A DNA stretch of 20,006 bases, taken from Bacteroidota bacterium. Its GTDB lineage: Bacteria > Bacteroidota > Bacteroidia > Chitinophagales > Saprospiraceae. The translations under genes were made by a program, and so were the position numbers. A model generated the notes under the pieces. It searched no databases and was not told the DNA's origin. It was given only the letters and a program-made list of their open reading frames with translations. How positions within the stretch are numbered: the first letter of the stretch is position 1; each line of letters begins with the position of its first letter. The stretch lies in assembly GCA_024277695.1 (NCBI GenBank), contig JAJRUR010000248.1, positions 1 to 20,006 of the forward strand, in the 5' to 3' direction. Below, one piece after another: positions 7,493 to 15,208 of the stretch.

Positions 7493-8674
7493 ATGGCAAA
7501 GACAGATCAATACAAACATCACGACTATTACGGAGTGGACGAATTGTTAAGCGAAGAACATTTATTGGCCAGAGATGCCGTTCGGGATTGGGTAAAATCC
7601 GAAGTAACACCGATCATCGAAGAATATGCCGAACGTGCAGAGTGTCCTAAACACTTATTTAAAGGACTAGCCGAAATCGGAGCATATGGCCCTAGCCTTC
7701 CGGTAGCATATGGAGGTGGCGGAATGGACGAAACAGCATATGGAGTGATCATGCAAGAACTCGAGCGCGGTGACAGCGGGATACGCTCTATGGCATCAGT
7801 CCAAGGCTCTCTGGTGATGTATCCTATTTATCGCTATGCGAGTGAAGAGCAAAAAAAGAAATACCTTCCCAAGTTGGGAGCCGGAGAACTGATCGGCTGT
7901 TTTGGACTTACGGAGCCAGATCATGGTTCCAACCCTGCCGGAATGCTCAGTACTATCCGCGATGATGGAGATGCCTATATACTGAACGGTGCCAAGATGT
8001 GGATAACGAACTCTCCGATAGCAGACCTAGCCGTTGTATGGGCACGTGATGAGGAGGGCAAGATACGCGGAATGATAGTGGATGCAGACAGTCCCGGTTT
8101 TTCAGCACCTGAGATTCATGGCAAATGGTCTTTGCGGGCTTCGATTACGGGGGAGCTTGTATTTGAAGATGTCCGCGTGCCAAAACATCAGGTTTTTCCT
8201 GAAGTGAGAGGACTCAAAGGACCACTTTCATGTCTATCCAAAGCGCGTTATGGTATAGCCTGGGGAGTAATTGGTGCAGCACTAGACTGTTATGACTCTG
8301 CACTCCGATATTCGCTAGAGCGAGAACAATTTGGGAAGCCCATCGGAGGATTTCAGCTCACGCAAAAGAAGCTTGCTGAAATGATCACGGAGATAACCAA
8401 GGCACAACTTTTGTGTTGGAGATTGGGCACTTTGGCTGACAAGGGCCAAGCATCACCGGCACAGATATCCATGGCAAAACGCAATAATGTCTTGATGGCT
8501 TTGGAAATCGCCAGAGAAGCACGACAAATACATGGAGGTATGGGCATCACCAACGAATATCCGATTATGCGACATATGATGAATCTGGAAACTGTACTAA
8601 CTTATGAAGGTACGCATGATATCCATCTACTAATTACGGGTATGGATGTGACAGGCTTAAATGCCTTTAAATGA
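7493..8674 (+). CDS. gcdH: Glutaryl-CoA dehydrogenase (acyl-CoA dehydrogenase family)
   Basis: This is a 393-residue FAD enzyme that oxidises and decarboxylates glutaryl-CoA to crotonyl-CoA in lysine and tryptophan breakdown. Segments shared with the human enzyme set it apart from generic acyl-CoA dehydrogenases. These include IRSMASVQGSLVMYPIY, where Arg98 and Ser99 occupy the place of the glutarate-binding Arg-Ser pair. Also shared are CFGLTEPDHGSNP, KMWITNSPIADL, LSKARYGIAWGV and AMNLE-like MMNLETVLTYEGTHDIH. The catalytic base is Glu372 in TYEGTHD. The order is the usual one: N-terminal helical domain, central beta domain, C-terminal helical domain. There is no targeting peptide. The gene stands alone, and electron-transfer flavoprotein genes are not in the window. 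A broader substrate range cannot be excluded, but the glutaryl-CoA assignment is strong. Confidence 0.92.
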   Translation: MAKTDQYKHHDYYGVDELLSEEHLLARDAVRDWVKSEVTPIIEEYAERAECPKHLFKGLAEIGAYGPSLPVAYGGGGMDETAYGVIMQELERGDSGIRSMASVQGSLVMYPIYRYASEEQKKKYLPKLGAGELIGCFGLTEPDHGSNPAGMLSTIRDDGDAYILNGAKMWITNSPIADLAVVWARDEEGKIRGMIVDADSPGFSAPEIHGKWSLRASITGELVFEDVRVPKHQVFPEVRGLKGPLSCLSKARYGIAWGVIGAALDCYDSALRYSLEREQFGKPIGGFQLTQKKLAEMITEITKAQLLCWRLGTLADKGQASPAQISMAKRNNVLMALEIAREARQIHGGMGITNEYPIMRHMMNLETVLTYEGTHDIHLLITGMDVTGLNAFK

Positions 8675-8805
8675 CCAAAGCTCCAAATCATTTCCCAAAT
8701 ACGTCAACAAATTCTTAAAATCCTAACACAAGTGAAACTTTTGAGCAAATAGAATATTATATTCATACGTTATTAAGCAATATATATCTAGAGTTTATAA
8801 ACCAT

Positions 8806-10053
8806 ATGATGCTCCTACAGCGATATCTAAGCACCATTTTGATCATATTGGTCAGCCTTTCGGCAAAATCTCAGGTCATTGAACTGTACAATCCGTCTTG
8901 GGAAGGACCACCCCATCAAGGTGCCCAAAATAGTCGAATTATAGGTTGGAATGATTGTGGCGCTCCCGGTGAGACTCCACCGGATATCCATGCACAATGG
9001 ACAGACTACTTTTCCGTGCGGCAGAAACCTTATGATGGCAGTAGCTTTTTGGGTATGGTCGTTCGTGCTACCGATACTTGGGAGTATATTTCTCAGCGAC
9101 TCAAATCACCCCTTCAATCCGGACAATGCCATGCTTTTAGTGTTTTTATGGCAAGATCTACGAGCTATAGAAGCGGATTGCGTAACCTAACTATACCCCA
9201 ACCTTTTACCCAACCTATCGTATTGCGCATCTACGGCAGCAATCTGATCTGTGCTACCGACGATATCCACCGAGAGCTTCTTGCAGAATCTTCTGCCGTT
9301 AGGAATACACAGTGGGAGCGCTATGATTTTAAACTTAAGCCATCGAAAACATATCGCTATATCATACTAGAAGCATATTATAAAAGTCCGACCCTTTTTC
9401 CATACAATGGAAATGTACTGCTAGATAACGCTTCTGCTATTATTACAATCGACTGTGATGAAGATAGCCAGATCGCACTTGACAAATATCAACAAGAACA
9501 ACAAATAGACTTGGATGAGCTCCTCGCCCAAATCGAAACACTCGATAAGAAAAAATCTGAGCCGACAAAGGCCAAGACAAAAGCCCCCAAAAAGCCTCAG
9601 ACTATAACAGAACAAAAACCCAAAGCAAAGGATCCAAAAAAATCAAAATCCCTCATACGCAATAAAGTATTTAAAATAGAAGATCTCAATAAACCCCTAT
9701 CGCAAGATCAAATCATCCGATTAAAAAATTTCTATTTTGAAGCAGACCATTCTGACATAAAAAAAGAATCTACAAAAGTACTAGATGAGCTCTATATCTT
9801 CTTAAGAGACAATCCCGAGGTCAAAATCGAAATTGGAGGCCATACCAATTCGCTGCCAAAGCACGAATACTGTGATCGTCTTTCTCTCGCCAGAGCCAAA
9901 GCTGTGCGGTCATATCTAGTCAATAAAGGTATAGCTCCCAATAGATTACTTTTCAAAGGATATGGCAAGCGTCGTCCGGTTACTTCAGATACTTCTTTGG
10001 AGGCTCAGCGTAAAAATCAGCGCGTGGAGATTAAGATACTGAGCCTAGGCTAA
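8806..10053 (+). CDS. OmpA-family protein with N-terminal beta-sandwich-like domain
   Basis: This 415-residue exported protein has a signal peptide over residues 1-23 (Lys-Ser-Gln at the cleavage region). Residues 24-216 are rich in beta strands and begin N-P-S-W-E-G, with DNAS and a closing cysteine near 217. They resemble jelly-roll or carbohydrate-binding-like domains of Bacteroidota surface proteins. Residues about 220-290 are a Gln/Lys-rich linker with low complexity. Residues 305-415 are an OmpA C-terminal peptidoglycan-binding domain: FEADHSDIKKES, IEIGGHTNS, YCDRLSLARAKAVRSYL, GIAPNRLLFKGYG and NQRVEI. The Arg363 expected to contact peptidoglycan is present. The usual Asp in GHTD is Asn348 here, a variant I believe is common in a Bacteroidota subgroup. 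It probably anchors a surface domain to the cell wall. The target of the N-terminal domain is unknown. Confidence 0.87.
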   Translation: MMLLQRYLSTILIILVSLSAKSQVIELYNPSWEGPPHQGAQNSRIIGWNDCGAPGETPPDIHAQWTDYFSVRQKPYDGSSFLGMVVRATDTWEYISQRLKSPLQSGQCHAFSVFMARSTSYRSGLRNLTIPQPFTQPIVLRIYGSNLICATDDIHRELLAESSAVRNTQWERYDFKLKPSKTYRYIILEAYYKSPTLFPYNGNVLLDNASAIITIDCDEDSQIALDKYQQEQQIDLDELLAQIETLDKKKSEPTKAKTKAPKKPQTITEQKPKAKDPKKSKSLIRNKVFKIEDLNKPLSQDQIIRLKNFYFEADHSDIKKESTKVLDELYIFLRDNPEVKIEIGGHTNSLPKHEYCDRLSLARAKAVRSYLVNKGIAPNRLLFKGYGKRRPVTSDTSLEAQRKNQRVEIKILSLG

Positions 10054-10092
10054 AGTCCCTCAAATAAATTTTCTTTTGTAGTAAGTGCTAAT

Positions 10093-10116
10093 GCAAGAGA
10101 CTTCCTTGCTTTTTTT
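10093..10116 (+). terminator. Probable Rho-independent terminator of the OmpA-family gene
   Basis: GCAAG (10093-10097) pairs with CTTGC (10105-10109) over a 7-nt loop, and seven T residues follow (10110-10116). It sits 39 nt after the stop of the rightward gene and has the correct polarity for it. The stem is short and only moderately GC-rich. Confidence 0.55.
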
Positions 10117-10150
10117 AATATTCAGCTTGTCCGCTTTTCCCCCAACTTTT

Positions 10151-10216
10151 TATGTAAATGTGCAATAATCTTTATGTAAATGTGCAATAATCTCTATGTA
10201 AATGTGCAATAATCTT
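10151..10216. repeat. Three tandem copies of a 22-bp repeat
   Basis: Three head-to-tail units start at 10151, 10173 and 10195. Each begins TATGTAAATGTGCAATAATC and ends in TT, TC and TT respectively, so the first 20 bases are identical in all three. There are no spacers, so this is not a CRISPR array. The units lie between convergent genes, which makes a promoter-operator role unlikely. Candidate explanations are slippage-derived repeat DNA, a multi-site protein-binding array, or a remnant transposon end with repeated transposase sites. Confidence 0.85.
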
Positions 10217-10263
10217 CTACCTTTACCTTATGCAAATAACACGAAGTATAAAGAAACCAATTA

Positions 10264-10276
10264 GAGAGACGCTCTC
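10264..10276 (-). terminator. Weak hairpin after icmF
   Basis: GAGAG-ACG-CTCTC forms a 5-bp hairpin 36 nt beyond the icmF stop. In the icmF direction it is followed by an AT-rich stretch with broken T runs. It could end the leftward transcript, but it lacks a proper T tract. Confidence 0.25.
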
Positions 10277-10311
10277 AAAGTACCCAATATTAGCACTTAC
10301 GGGTCCGAGAC

Positions 10312-13300
10312 CTACATATTTCTTCGATACTGGCCGCCTACTTCGTAGAGAGCATTAGATATCTGGCCTAAAGAGCAAACTTTTGTTGTCTCCATCAGCT
10401 CTTCGAAGAGATTTTTGTTAAGCAGTGCTTTTTGTTTTAGTTTTTGGATTTTTTTGGTAGCTTTTTCTTGAAATACCTCATTGAGTTGATGAACTGATTT
10501 GATTTGTTGGAGTTTTTCTTCGGGGAATGCTCGTATGACTTCTTTGGGCAAGATTGTAGGGGAACGATCCTTAGCTAGGAAAGTATTGACGCCGATGATA
10601 GGTAAATCGCCTGAATGTTTAAGCGTTTCATAATAGAGACTTTCTTCTTGGATACGGCTACGCTGATACATAGTTTCCATAGCACCTAGGACTCCGCCCC
10701 GTTCTGTAAGTCGATCAAACTCTGCCAAGACGGCCTCTTCGACTAAGTCCGTCAGTTCTTCGATGATAAATGAGCCCTGATTGGGATTTTCGTTTTTGGC
10801 CAGTCCCAATTCGTGATTGATGATGAGTTGGATGGCTACTGCGCGCCGAACGCTCTCTTCAGTCGGGGTAGTGATCGCTTCATCATAGGCATTGGTATGC
10901 AGTGAATTACAATTATCATAGATGGCATAAAGTGCTTGGAGTGTAGTGCGGATATCATTGAAAGATATTTCTTGTGCGTGGAGTGATCTGCCGGATGTTT
11001 GGATATGATATTTGAGCATTTGGGAGCGTTTATTGGCTCCATATTTTAGTTTCATGGCCTTTGCCCAAATTCTTCTTGCCACTCTTCCGATGACTGCGTA
11101 TTCAGCATCTACACCATTGGAAAAGAAAAAGGAAAGATTCGGTGCAAAGTCATTAATATCCAAACCTCTACTCAAATAATACTCCACAAATGTAAATCCA
11201 TTGGCGAGTGTAAAAGCCAGTTGTGATATCGGATTAGCCCCGGCCTCAGCGATATGATATCCCGAGATCGATACGGAATAAAAATTACGTACAGAATGGT
11301 CGATAAAATAAGCTTGCATATCTCCCATAAGTCGCAAAGAAAACTCTGTAGAAAATATACAAGTATTCTGAGCTTGGTCTTCTTTTAGAATATCGGCTTG
11401 GACAGTGCCACGGACTTTATTGAGGGCTTGTTTTTTGATATTTTGATAGACTTCGGGATCAAGCACTTGGTCTCCTGTGATACCCAATAACATCAGACCG
11501 AGTCCGTTATGACCTTTTGGTATTGCTCCTCGATAAGTTGGTCGTTGATATCCTTGGTCTTCGTAGATCGACTTGAGTTTTTGTTCGACGTGATCTTCCA
11601 AGCCGTTTTCTTTGATGTAGATCTCACATTGTTGGTCTATAGCTGCATTGAGGAAGTAAGCGCACATAGTTGCAGCCGGGCCATTGATGGTCATAGAAAC
11701 TGAAGTGGTCGGGTTACAGAGGTCGAATCCACTATAGAGTCTTTTGGCATCATCTAGAGAGCAGATACTCACTCCGGCATTACCTATTTTGCCGTAGATG
11801 TCCGGTCTTTTGTCGGGATCTTCACCGTAGAGTGTTACGGAGTCAAAAGCAGTGGATAGTCTAGCTGCAGGCATATCTGCTGACAAGTAATGAAAGCGTT
11901 TGTTGGTACGTTCGGGACCACCTTCGCCGGCAAACATACGCGTGGGGTCCTCACCCCTTCGTTTGAAGGGATATACTCCGGAAGTAAAGGGAAAAGAACC
12001 CGGAACATTTTCTTGCCTGACCCATTGGAGGATATCCCCCCAATCGTGGTAGCGCGGCAAGGCTATTTTGGGTATGGATAGATGAGATAGAGTTTTGTAA
12101 TGTGTGGGTACCTTAATATCACGACCGCGCACTTGATAGATGTATTCATCTTGGCGATACCGATTTTTTGTTTCCTCCCATTGCTCGAGTATTCTGGAGC
12201 ATTCTCCATCGAGATCTTTTTGGAGTTCGCGATATTGGTCTTTGAGTTGGTCTATCCAGTCTATTTTATTAGCTTGCTTTTCAGACCACTTGATTAAGTT
12301 ATCAAGGCTATAAAGTCTTCTGGCAATAGCTGCTTGTTGTAGCACACGTTGATCATAGTTGCGATTATTTTCAGCTATTTCGGATAGATACCTCACACGA
12401 TTGGGAGGTATGATATAAATTTTTTGGCTTTGGCCTGTTTGTAGATCGAGATGACTCAAAAAAGCACCTTTGAAGCGCTCGTTAAATAATTTTGCGATAT
12501 GGAGATAGAGTGCATTGGTGCCGGGGTCATTAAATTGGGATGCGATGGTACCGAATACGGGCATGGTGTCCGGCGATAGGTCCCATAAGTCATGATTGCG
12601 TTGATATTGTTTTTTTACATCTCTAAGAGCGTCTTGAGCACCTCTTTTGTCAAATTTGTTGATAGCGATGATATCAGCAAAGTCGAGCATATCGATTTTT
12701 TCTAATTGAGTAGCAGCACCGTATTCGGGAGTCATGACATATAAGCTAAGGTCCGAATGATCGATGATTTCTGTATCGGACTGTCCGATTCCTGAGGTTT
12801 CTAGGATGATAAAGTCATATCCAGCGGCTTTAAGGATATGGACGGCTGATCGGACATGTTGGGATAGGGACAGATTGGATTGGCGTGTGGCCAAAGATCT
12901 CATATAGACCTTTGGGTTAGTTCCTATGGCATTCATTCTGATACGATCACCGAGGAGTGCACCGCCTGTTTTGCGTTTGGAAGGGTCAACCGAGATAATG
13001 CCGATATATTTGTCTGGAAAATCGATTAAAAATCTGCGAATGAGCTCATCTACCAGCGAAGATTTGCCTGCGCCACCTGTTCCGGTGATTCCAAGAACCG
13101 GGATGTGTTGTTTCTTGGCTTTTTGTTCTAAATCTTTTAAGATATCCTGGTGTTGTTGGGGGTAGTTTTCTACTGCTGATATGAGTCGGGCAACTGCCCC
13201 CGGATGTTTTGGGTCGAGGACTTGGAGTTCTCCATTGAGTGAAGCTCCGACTGCGAAGTCACTTGTTTTGAGCAGGTCATTGATCATACCTTGCAGGCCA

Positions 13301-13689
13301 AGTTTTCGTCCGTCATCCGGCGAATAGATTCGTTCTATACCGTAGTCCTGAAGTGCTTTGATTTCTTCGGGTAATATGGTTCCTCCTCCCCCACCGAAGA
13401 TTTTGATATGTCCTGCATTTTGTTCTTGGAGCAAGTCATACATATATTTGAAGTATTCATTGTGTCCACCTTGGTAAGAGGTAATGGCAATAGCTTGGAC
13501 ATCTTCTTGGATAGCGGTATTGACGATTTCTTGGACGGATCGGTTATGTCCCAGATGTATAATTTCGGCACCGGTACGCTGCATGATACGTCTCATAATA
13601 TTGATAGCAGCATCGTGGCCATCAAATAGAGATGCAGCGGTGACGATTCTGATTTTGTGTTTGGGCTGGTAAGCAGGTATCTTTTGCAT
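10312..13689 (-). CDS. icmF: Fused isobutyryl-CoA mutase (IcmF), coenzyme-B12 dependent
   Basis: This 1125-residue enzyme interconverts isobutyryl-CoA and n-butyryl-CoA using adenosylcobalamin. Known IcmF enzymes also act on isovaleryl/pivalyl-CoA. Residues about 12-140 are the B12-binding domain, with D-G-H-D and axial ligand His25. Residues about 195-420 are the built-in MeaB-like G-protein chaperone: Walker A GTGGAGKS (203-210), DPSKRKTGGALLGDRIRM (235-252), ETSGIGQSDTE (297-307) and NKFD (344-347). After a linker comes the mutase barrel (about 560-1120). By motif alignment, Phe599 in KRFHYL and Gln774 in AQNT replace the Tyr and Arg that select methylmalonyl-CoA, so this is an Icm and not MCM. 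His812 in YHIAEAGA matches the active-site His. The length is slightly above the usual of about 1,090 residues. The gene follows the Nudix gene by 14 nt on the same strand and is probably co-transcribed. Confidence 0.95.
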   Translation of the reverse strand: MQKIPAYQPKHKIRIVTAASLFDGHDAAINIMRRIMQRTGAEIIHLGHNRSVQEIVNTAIQEDVQAIAITSYQGGHNEYFKYMYDLLQEQNAGHIKIFGGGGGTILPEEIKALQDYGIERIYSPDDGRKLGLQGMINDLLKTSDFAVGASLNGELQVLDPKHPGAVARLISAVENYPQQHQDILKDLEQKAKKQHIPVLGITGTGGAGKSSLVDELIRRFLIDFPDKYIGIISVDPSKRKTGGALLGDRIRMNAIGTNPKVYMRSLATRQSNLSLSQHVRSAVHILKAAGYDFIILETSGIGQSDTEIIDHSDLSLYVMTPEYGAATQLEKIDMLDFADIIAINKFDKRGAQDALRDVKKQYQRNHDLWDLSPDTMPVFGTIASQFNDPGTNALYLHIAKLFNERFKGAFLSHLDLQTGQSQKIYIIPPNRVRYLSEIAENNRNYDQRVLQQAAIARRLYSLDNLIKWSEKQANKIDWIDQLKDQYRELQKDLDGECSRILEQWEETKNRYRQDEYIYQVRGRDIKVPTHYKTLSHLSIPKIALPRYHDWGDILQWVRQENVPGSFPFTSGVYPFKRRGEDPTRMFAGEGGPERTNKRFHYLSADMPAARLSTAFDSVTLYGEDPDKRPDIYGKIGNAGVSICSLDDAKRLYSGFDLCNPTTSVSMTINGPAATMCAYFLNAAIDQQCEIYIKENGLEDHVEQKLKSIYEDQGYQRPTYRGAIPKGHNGLGLMLLGITGDQVLDPEVYQNIKKQALNKVRGTVQADILKEDQAQNTCIFSTEFSLRLMGDMQAYFIDHSVRNFYSVSISGYHIAEAGANPISQLAFTLANGFTFVEYYLSRGLDINDFAPNLSFFFSNGVDAEYAVIGRVARRIWAKAMKLKYGANKRSQMLKYHIQTSGRSLHAQEISFNDIRTTLQALYAIYDNCNSLHTNAYDEAITTPTEESVRRAVAIQLIINHELGLAKNENPNQGSFIIEELTDLVEEAVLAEFDRLTERGGVLGAMETMYQRSRIQEESLYYETLKHSGDLPIIGVNTFLAKDRSPTILPKEVIRAFPEEKLQQIKSVHQLNEVFQEKATKKIQKLKQKALLNKNLFEELMETTKVCSLGQISNALYEVGGQYRRNM

Positions 13690-13703
13690 AAGCAGACAAA
13701 TTA

Positions 13704-14351
13704 CTAAAAATACTTTTTAAAGTCAACAAATGTATCGATAAATTCTTGAGTGATCATGGCGGTAGCTCCCCAAACACAGTGTCCATTGATATCAAAATAA
13801 GGTACGGTGGGATAGTGAAAATCTGTCAAGAAGTCAAAAGCAGCTTTTTTGGAGGTATTCTTATCAAAGAGGGCTCGTATCGGGGTGGGGATGATATATT
13901 GGACTTCGGAACTATCTAAGCAAAAGTTCGGACAATCGTCTGTCCACGCGACAAAGGGATGTATCTCAAAACGGCTGACGGGGATATATATTGGAGACAG
14001 TGCCCCGAGCAGTTCAAAATCTGCTACATCAACGCCCATTTCTTCATAAAATTCTCGCAGGGCAGTGTTTTGTAGGCTTTTGTCTTGTTGTTCAAATTTG
14101 CCTCCCGGGAAGCTGATTTGTCCACTATGTTTATCTTCGGGATGATGTGTTCGCCTCATGAAGACTGTGTGTAGGATATCCTCCATTGGATAGATCAAGA
14201 TGAGAACTGCGGCTCGTCCTGCTCCTTCCGGTGCACTTTGATTTGGGATGAAATATGGTGATGCGGACATCTTTTTATGTGCGGTACCGGAGGGTAGTGT
14301 TGAAGCCAGTCGATCACTCAATACGCGCTGAAAGTCCTTCTGTGGTGTCAT
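13704..14351 (-). CDS. Nudix hydrolase, CoA-pyrophosphatase type
   Basis: This 215-residue Nudix protein carries both the Nudix box and the UPF0035 signature of CoA pyrophosphatases (NudL/YeaB-like). The UPF0035 part is MRRTHHPEDKHSGQISFPGG, and the Nudix catalytic part REFYEEMGV at 99-107 supplies the metal-binding glutamates. The Gly-to-Arg spacing is one residue longer than in the generic Nudix pattern, as in other UPF0035 members. Such enzymes split CoA or acyl-CoA into 3',5'-ADP and (acyl-)4'-phosphopantetheine, and this may clear damaged CoA. The gene lies 47 nt after hemD and 14 nt before icmF, within a leftward block. Its place next to an acyl-CoA mutase fits a CoA substrate but does not prove it. 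Another nucleoside-diphosphate derivative is the alternative. Confidence 0.88.
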   Translation of the reverse strand: MTPQKDFQRVLSDRLASTLPSGTAHKKMSASPYFIPNQSAPEGAGRAAVLILIYPMEDILHTVFMRRTHHPEDKHSGQISFPGGKFEQQDKSLQNTALREFYEEMGVDVADFELLGALSPIYIPVSRFEIHPFVAWTDDCPNFCLDSSEVQYIIPTPIRALFDKNTSKKAAFDFLTDFHYPTVPYFDINGHCVWGATAMITQEFIDTFVDFKKYF

Positions 14352-14398
14352 GAGATTATAGAAGCTTTGTTCTTAAATTATTTGCCTCTATACAAGGA

Positions 14399-15181
14399 TT
14401 ATTTGTTAGAAATCTCTAAATAATTCTTGAGTGCCATAAACATAGAAGGAGCATTATTAACGGGTGCTTTGATATCTGCGATGAGTCCATGATCTTCAAC
14501 TGCTTTGGCTGTCTGTGTCCCATACACAGCGATACGGGTATTATTCTGTTTAAAATCAGAAAAATTTTCGTAGAGTGACTGAATGCCCAAAGGGCTAAAA
14601 AATACCAATACGTCATAGGTGATGTCAGACAGGTCGGACAGATCACTGGCTACTGTTCTAAACATCATAGCTTCTTGAAAAGCTATCTTATTTTTATTGA
14701 GGTATTGGCAGACCTTTTCACTACCCAGATTGGACACGGGGAGGATAAATTTTTCATTATCTTTGTACTTCATAAAGTAACGCTCCAAATCTTCGGGATG
14801 GCGATTACCTACAAATACCTTTCGCTTTCGGTAAATGATAAATTTTTGGAGATAATTGGCTATAGCCTCTGTAAGGCAAAAATATTTCATTTGGGGGTTT
14901 ACATCAATCCGCATAGCCTCACACATTCGGAAGTAGTGTTCAATGGCATTTTTGCTGGTGAGAATGACTGCTGTAAATTGGTCAGGTCGGATTCTGGTTT
15001 TTCTAAACTCTTTTTCTGAGACAGGCTCGACATGGATAAACTTTCGGAAATCGATTTTTATACCATACTTTTGTTCGAGCTCAAAATAAGGTGACTTTTC
15101 TGGTCGTGGTTGTGAAACCAAAATAGTTTTGATAGGTTTGCATCTATTGTCTAATATTGAGTGCTTAGTATTAGTTACCAT
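14399..15181 (-). CDS. hemD: Uroporphyrinogen-III synthase
   Basis: This 260-residue cytoplasmic protein of the HemD family closes and rearranges hydroxymethylbilane to uroporphyrinogen III, the branch point to heme and cobalamin. HemD is poorly conserved in sequence. The call rests on KTILVSQPRPEKSPYFELEQKYGI at residues 18-41 (in the usual N-terminal strand position), AVILTSKNAIEHYF at about 70-83, and VLVFFSPLGIQSLYENF with AVYGTQTAKAVEDHGL in the second half. This is the two-lobe pattern seen in Bacteroidota HemD. The immediately upstream DUF4271 gene (27-nt gap) is a frequent neighbour of HemD in this phylum, which supports the assignment. The first 16 residues are poorly conserved in character, so a start further in is possible. 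Confidence 0.88.
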   Translation of the reverse strand: MVTNTKHSILDNRCKPIKTILVSQPRPEKSPYFELEQKYGIKIDFRKFIHVEPVSEKEFRKTRIRPDQFTAVILTSKNAIEHYFRMCEAMRIDVNPQMKYFCLTEAIANYLQKFIIYRKRKVFVGNRHPEDLERYFMKYKDNEKFILPVSNLGSEKVCQYLNKNKIAFQEAMMFRTVASDLSDLSDITYDVLVFFSPLGIQSLYENFSDFKQNNTRIAVYGTQTAKAVEDHGLIADIKAPVNNAPSMFMALKNYLEISNK

Positions 15182-15208
15182 AAGTGTAATGATGTGTTGT
15201 TTTTTACT

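Larger units (their letters stand above)
10081..10300. repeat. 12-bp perfect inverted repeat, 220 bp end to end
   Basis: GTAAGTGCTAAT (10081-10092) and ATTAGCACTTAC (10289-10300) are exact reverse complements. They bound most of the convergent gap between the OmpA-type gene and icmF. The enclosed 196 bp contain a terminator-like hairpin and the three 22-bp tandem repeats, and no gene. The layout resembles a small non-autonomous element with terminal repeats, but I see no target-site duplication outside the ends. Confidence 0.6.

Noticed and set aside
10151..10216. CRISPR-like direct repeats
   Set aside because: The 22-bp units are contiguous with no spacers, and no cas gene is present.
10312..13689. 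Methylmalonyl-CoA mutase
   Set aside because: The fused order of B12 domain, G-protein domain and mutase, together with Phe599/Gln774 at the specificity sites, indicates IcmF.
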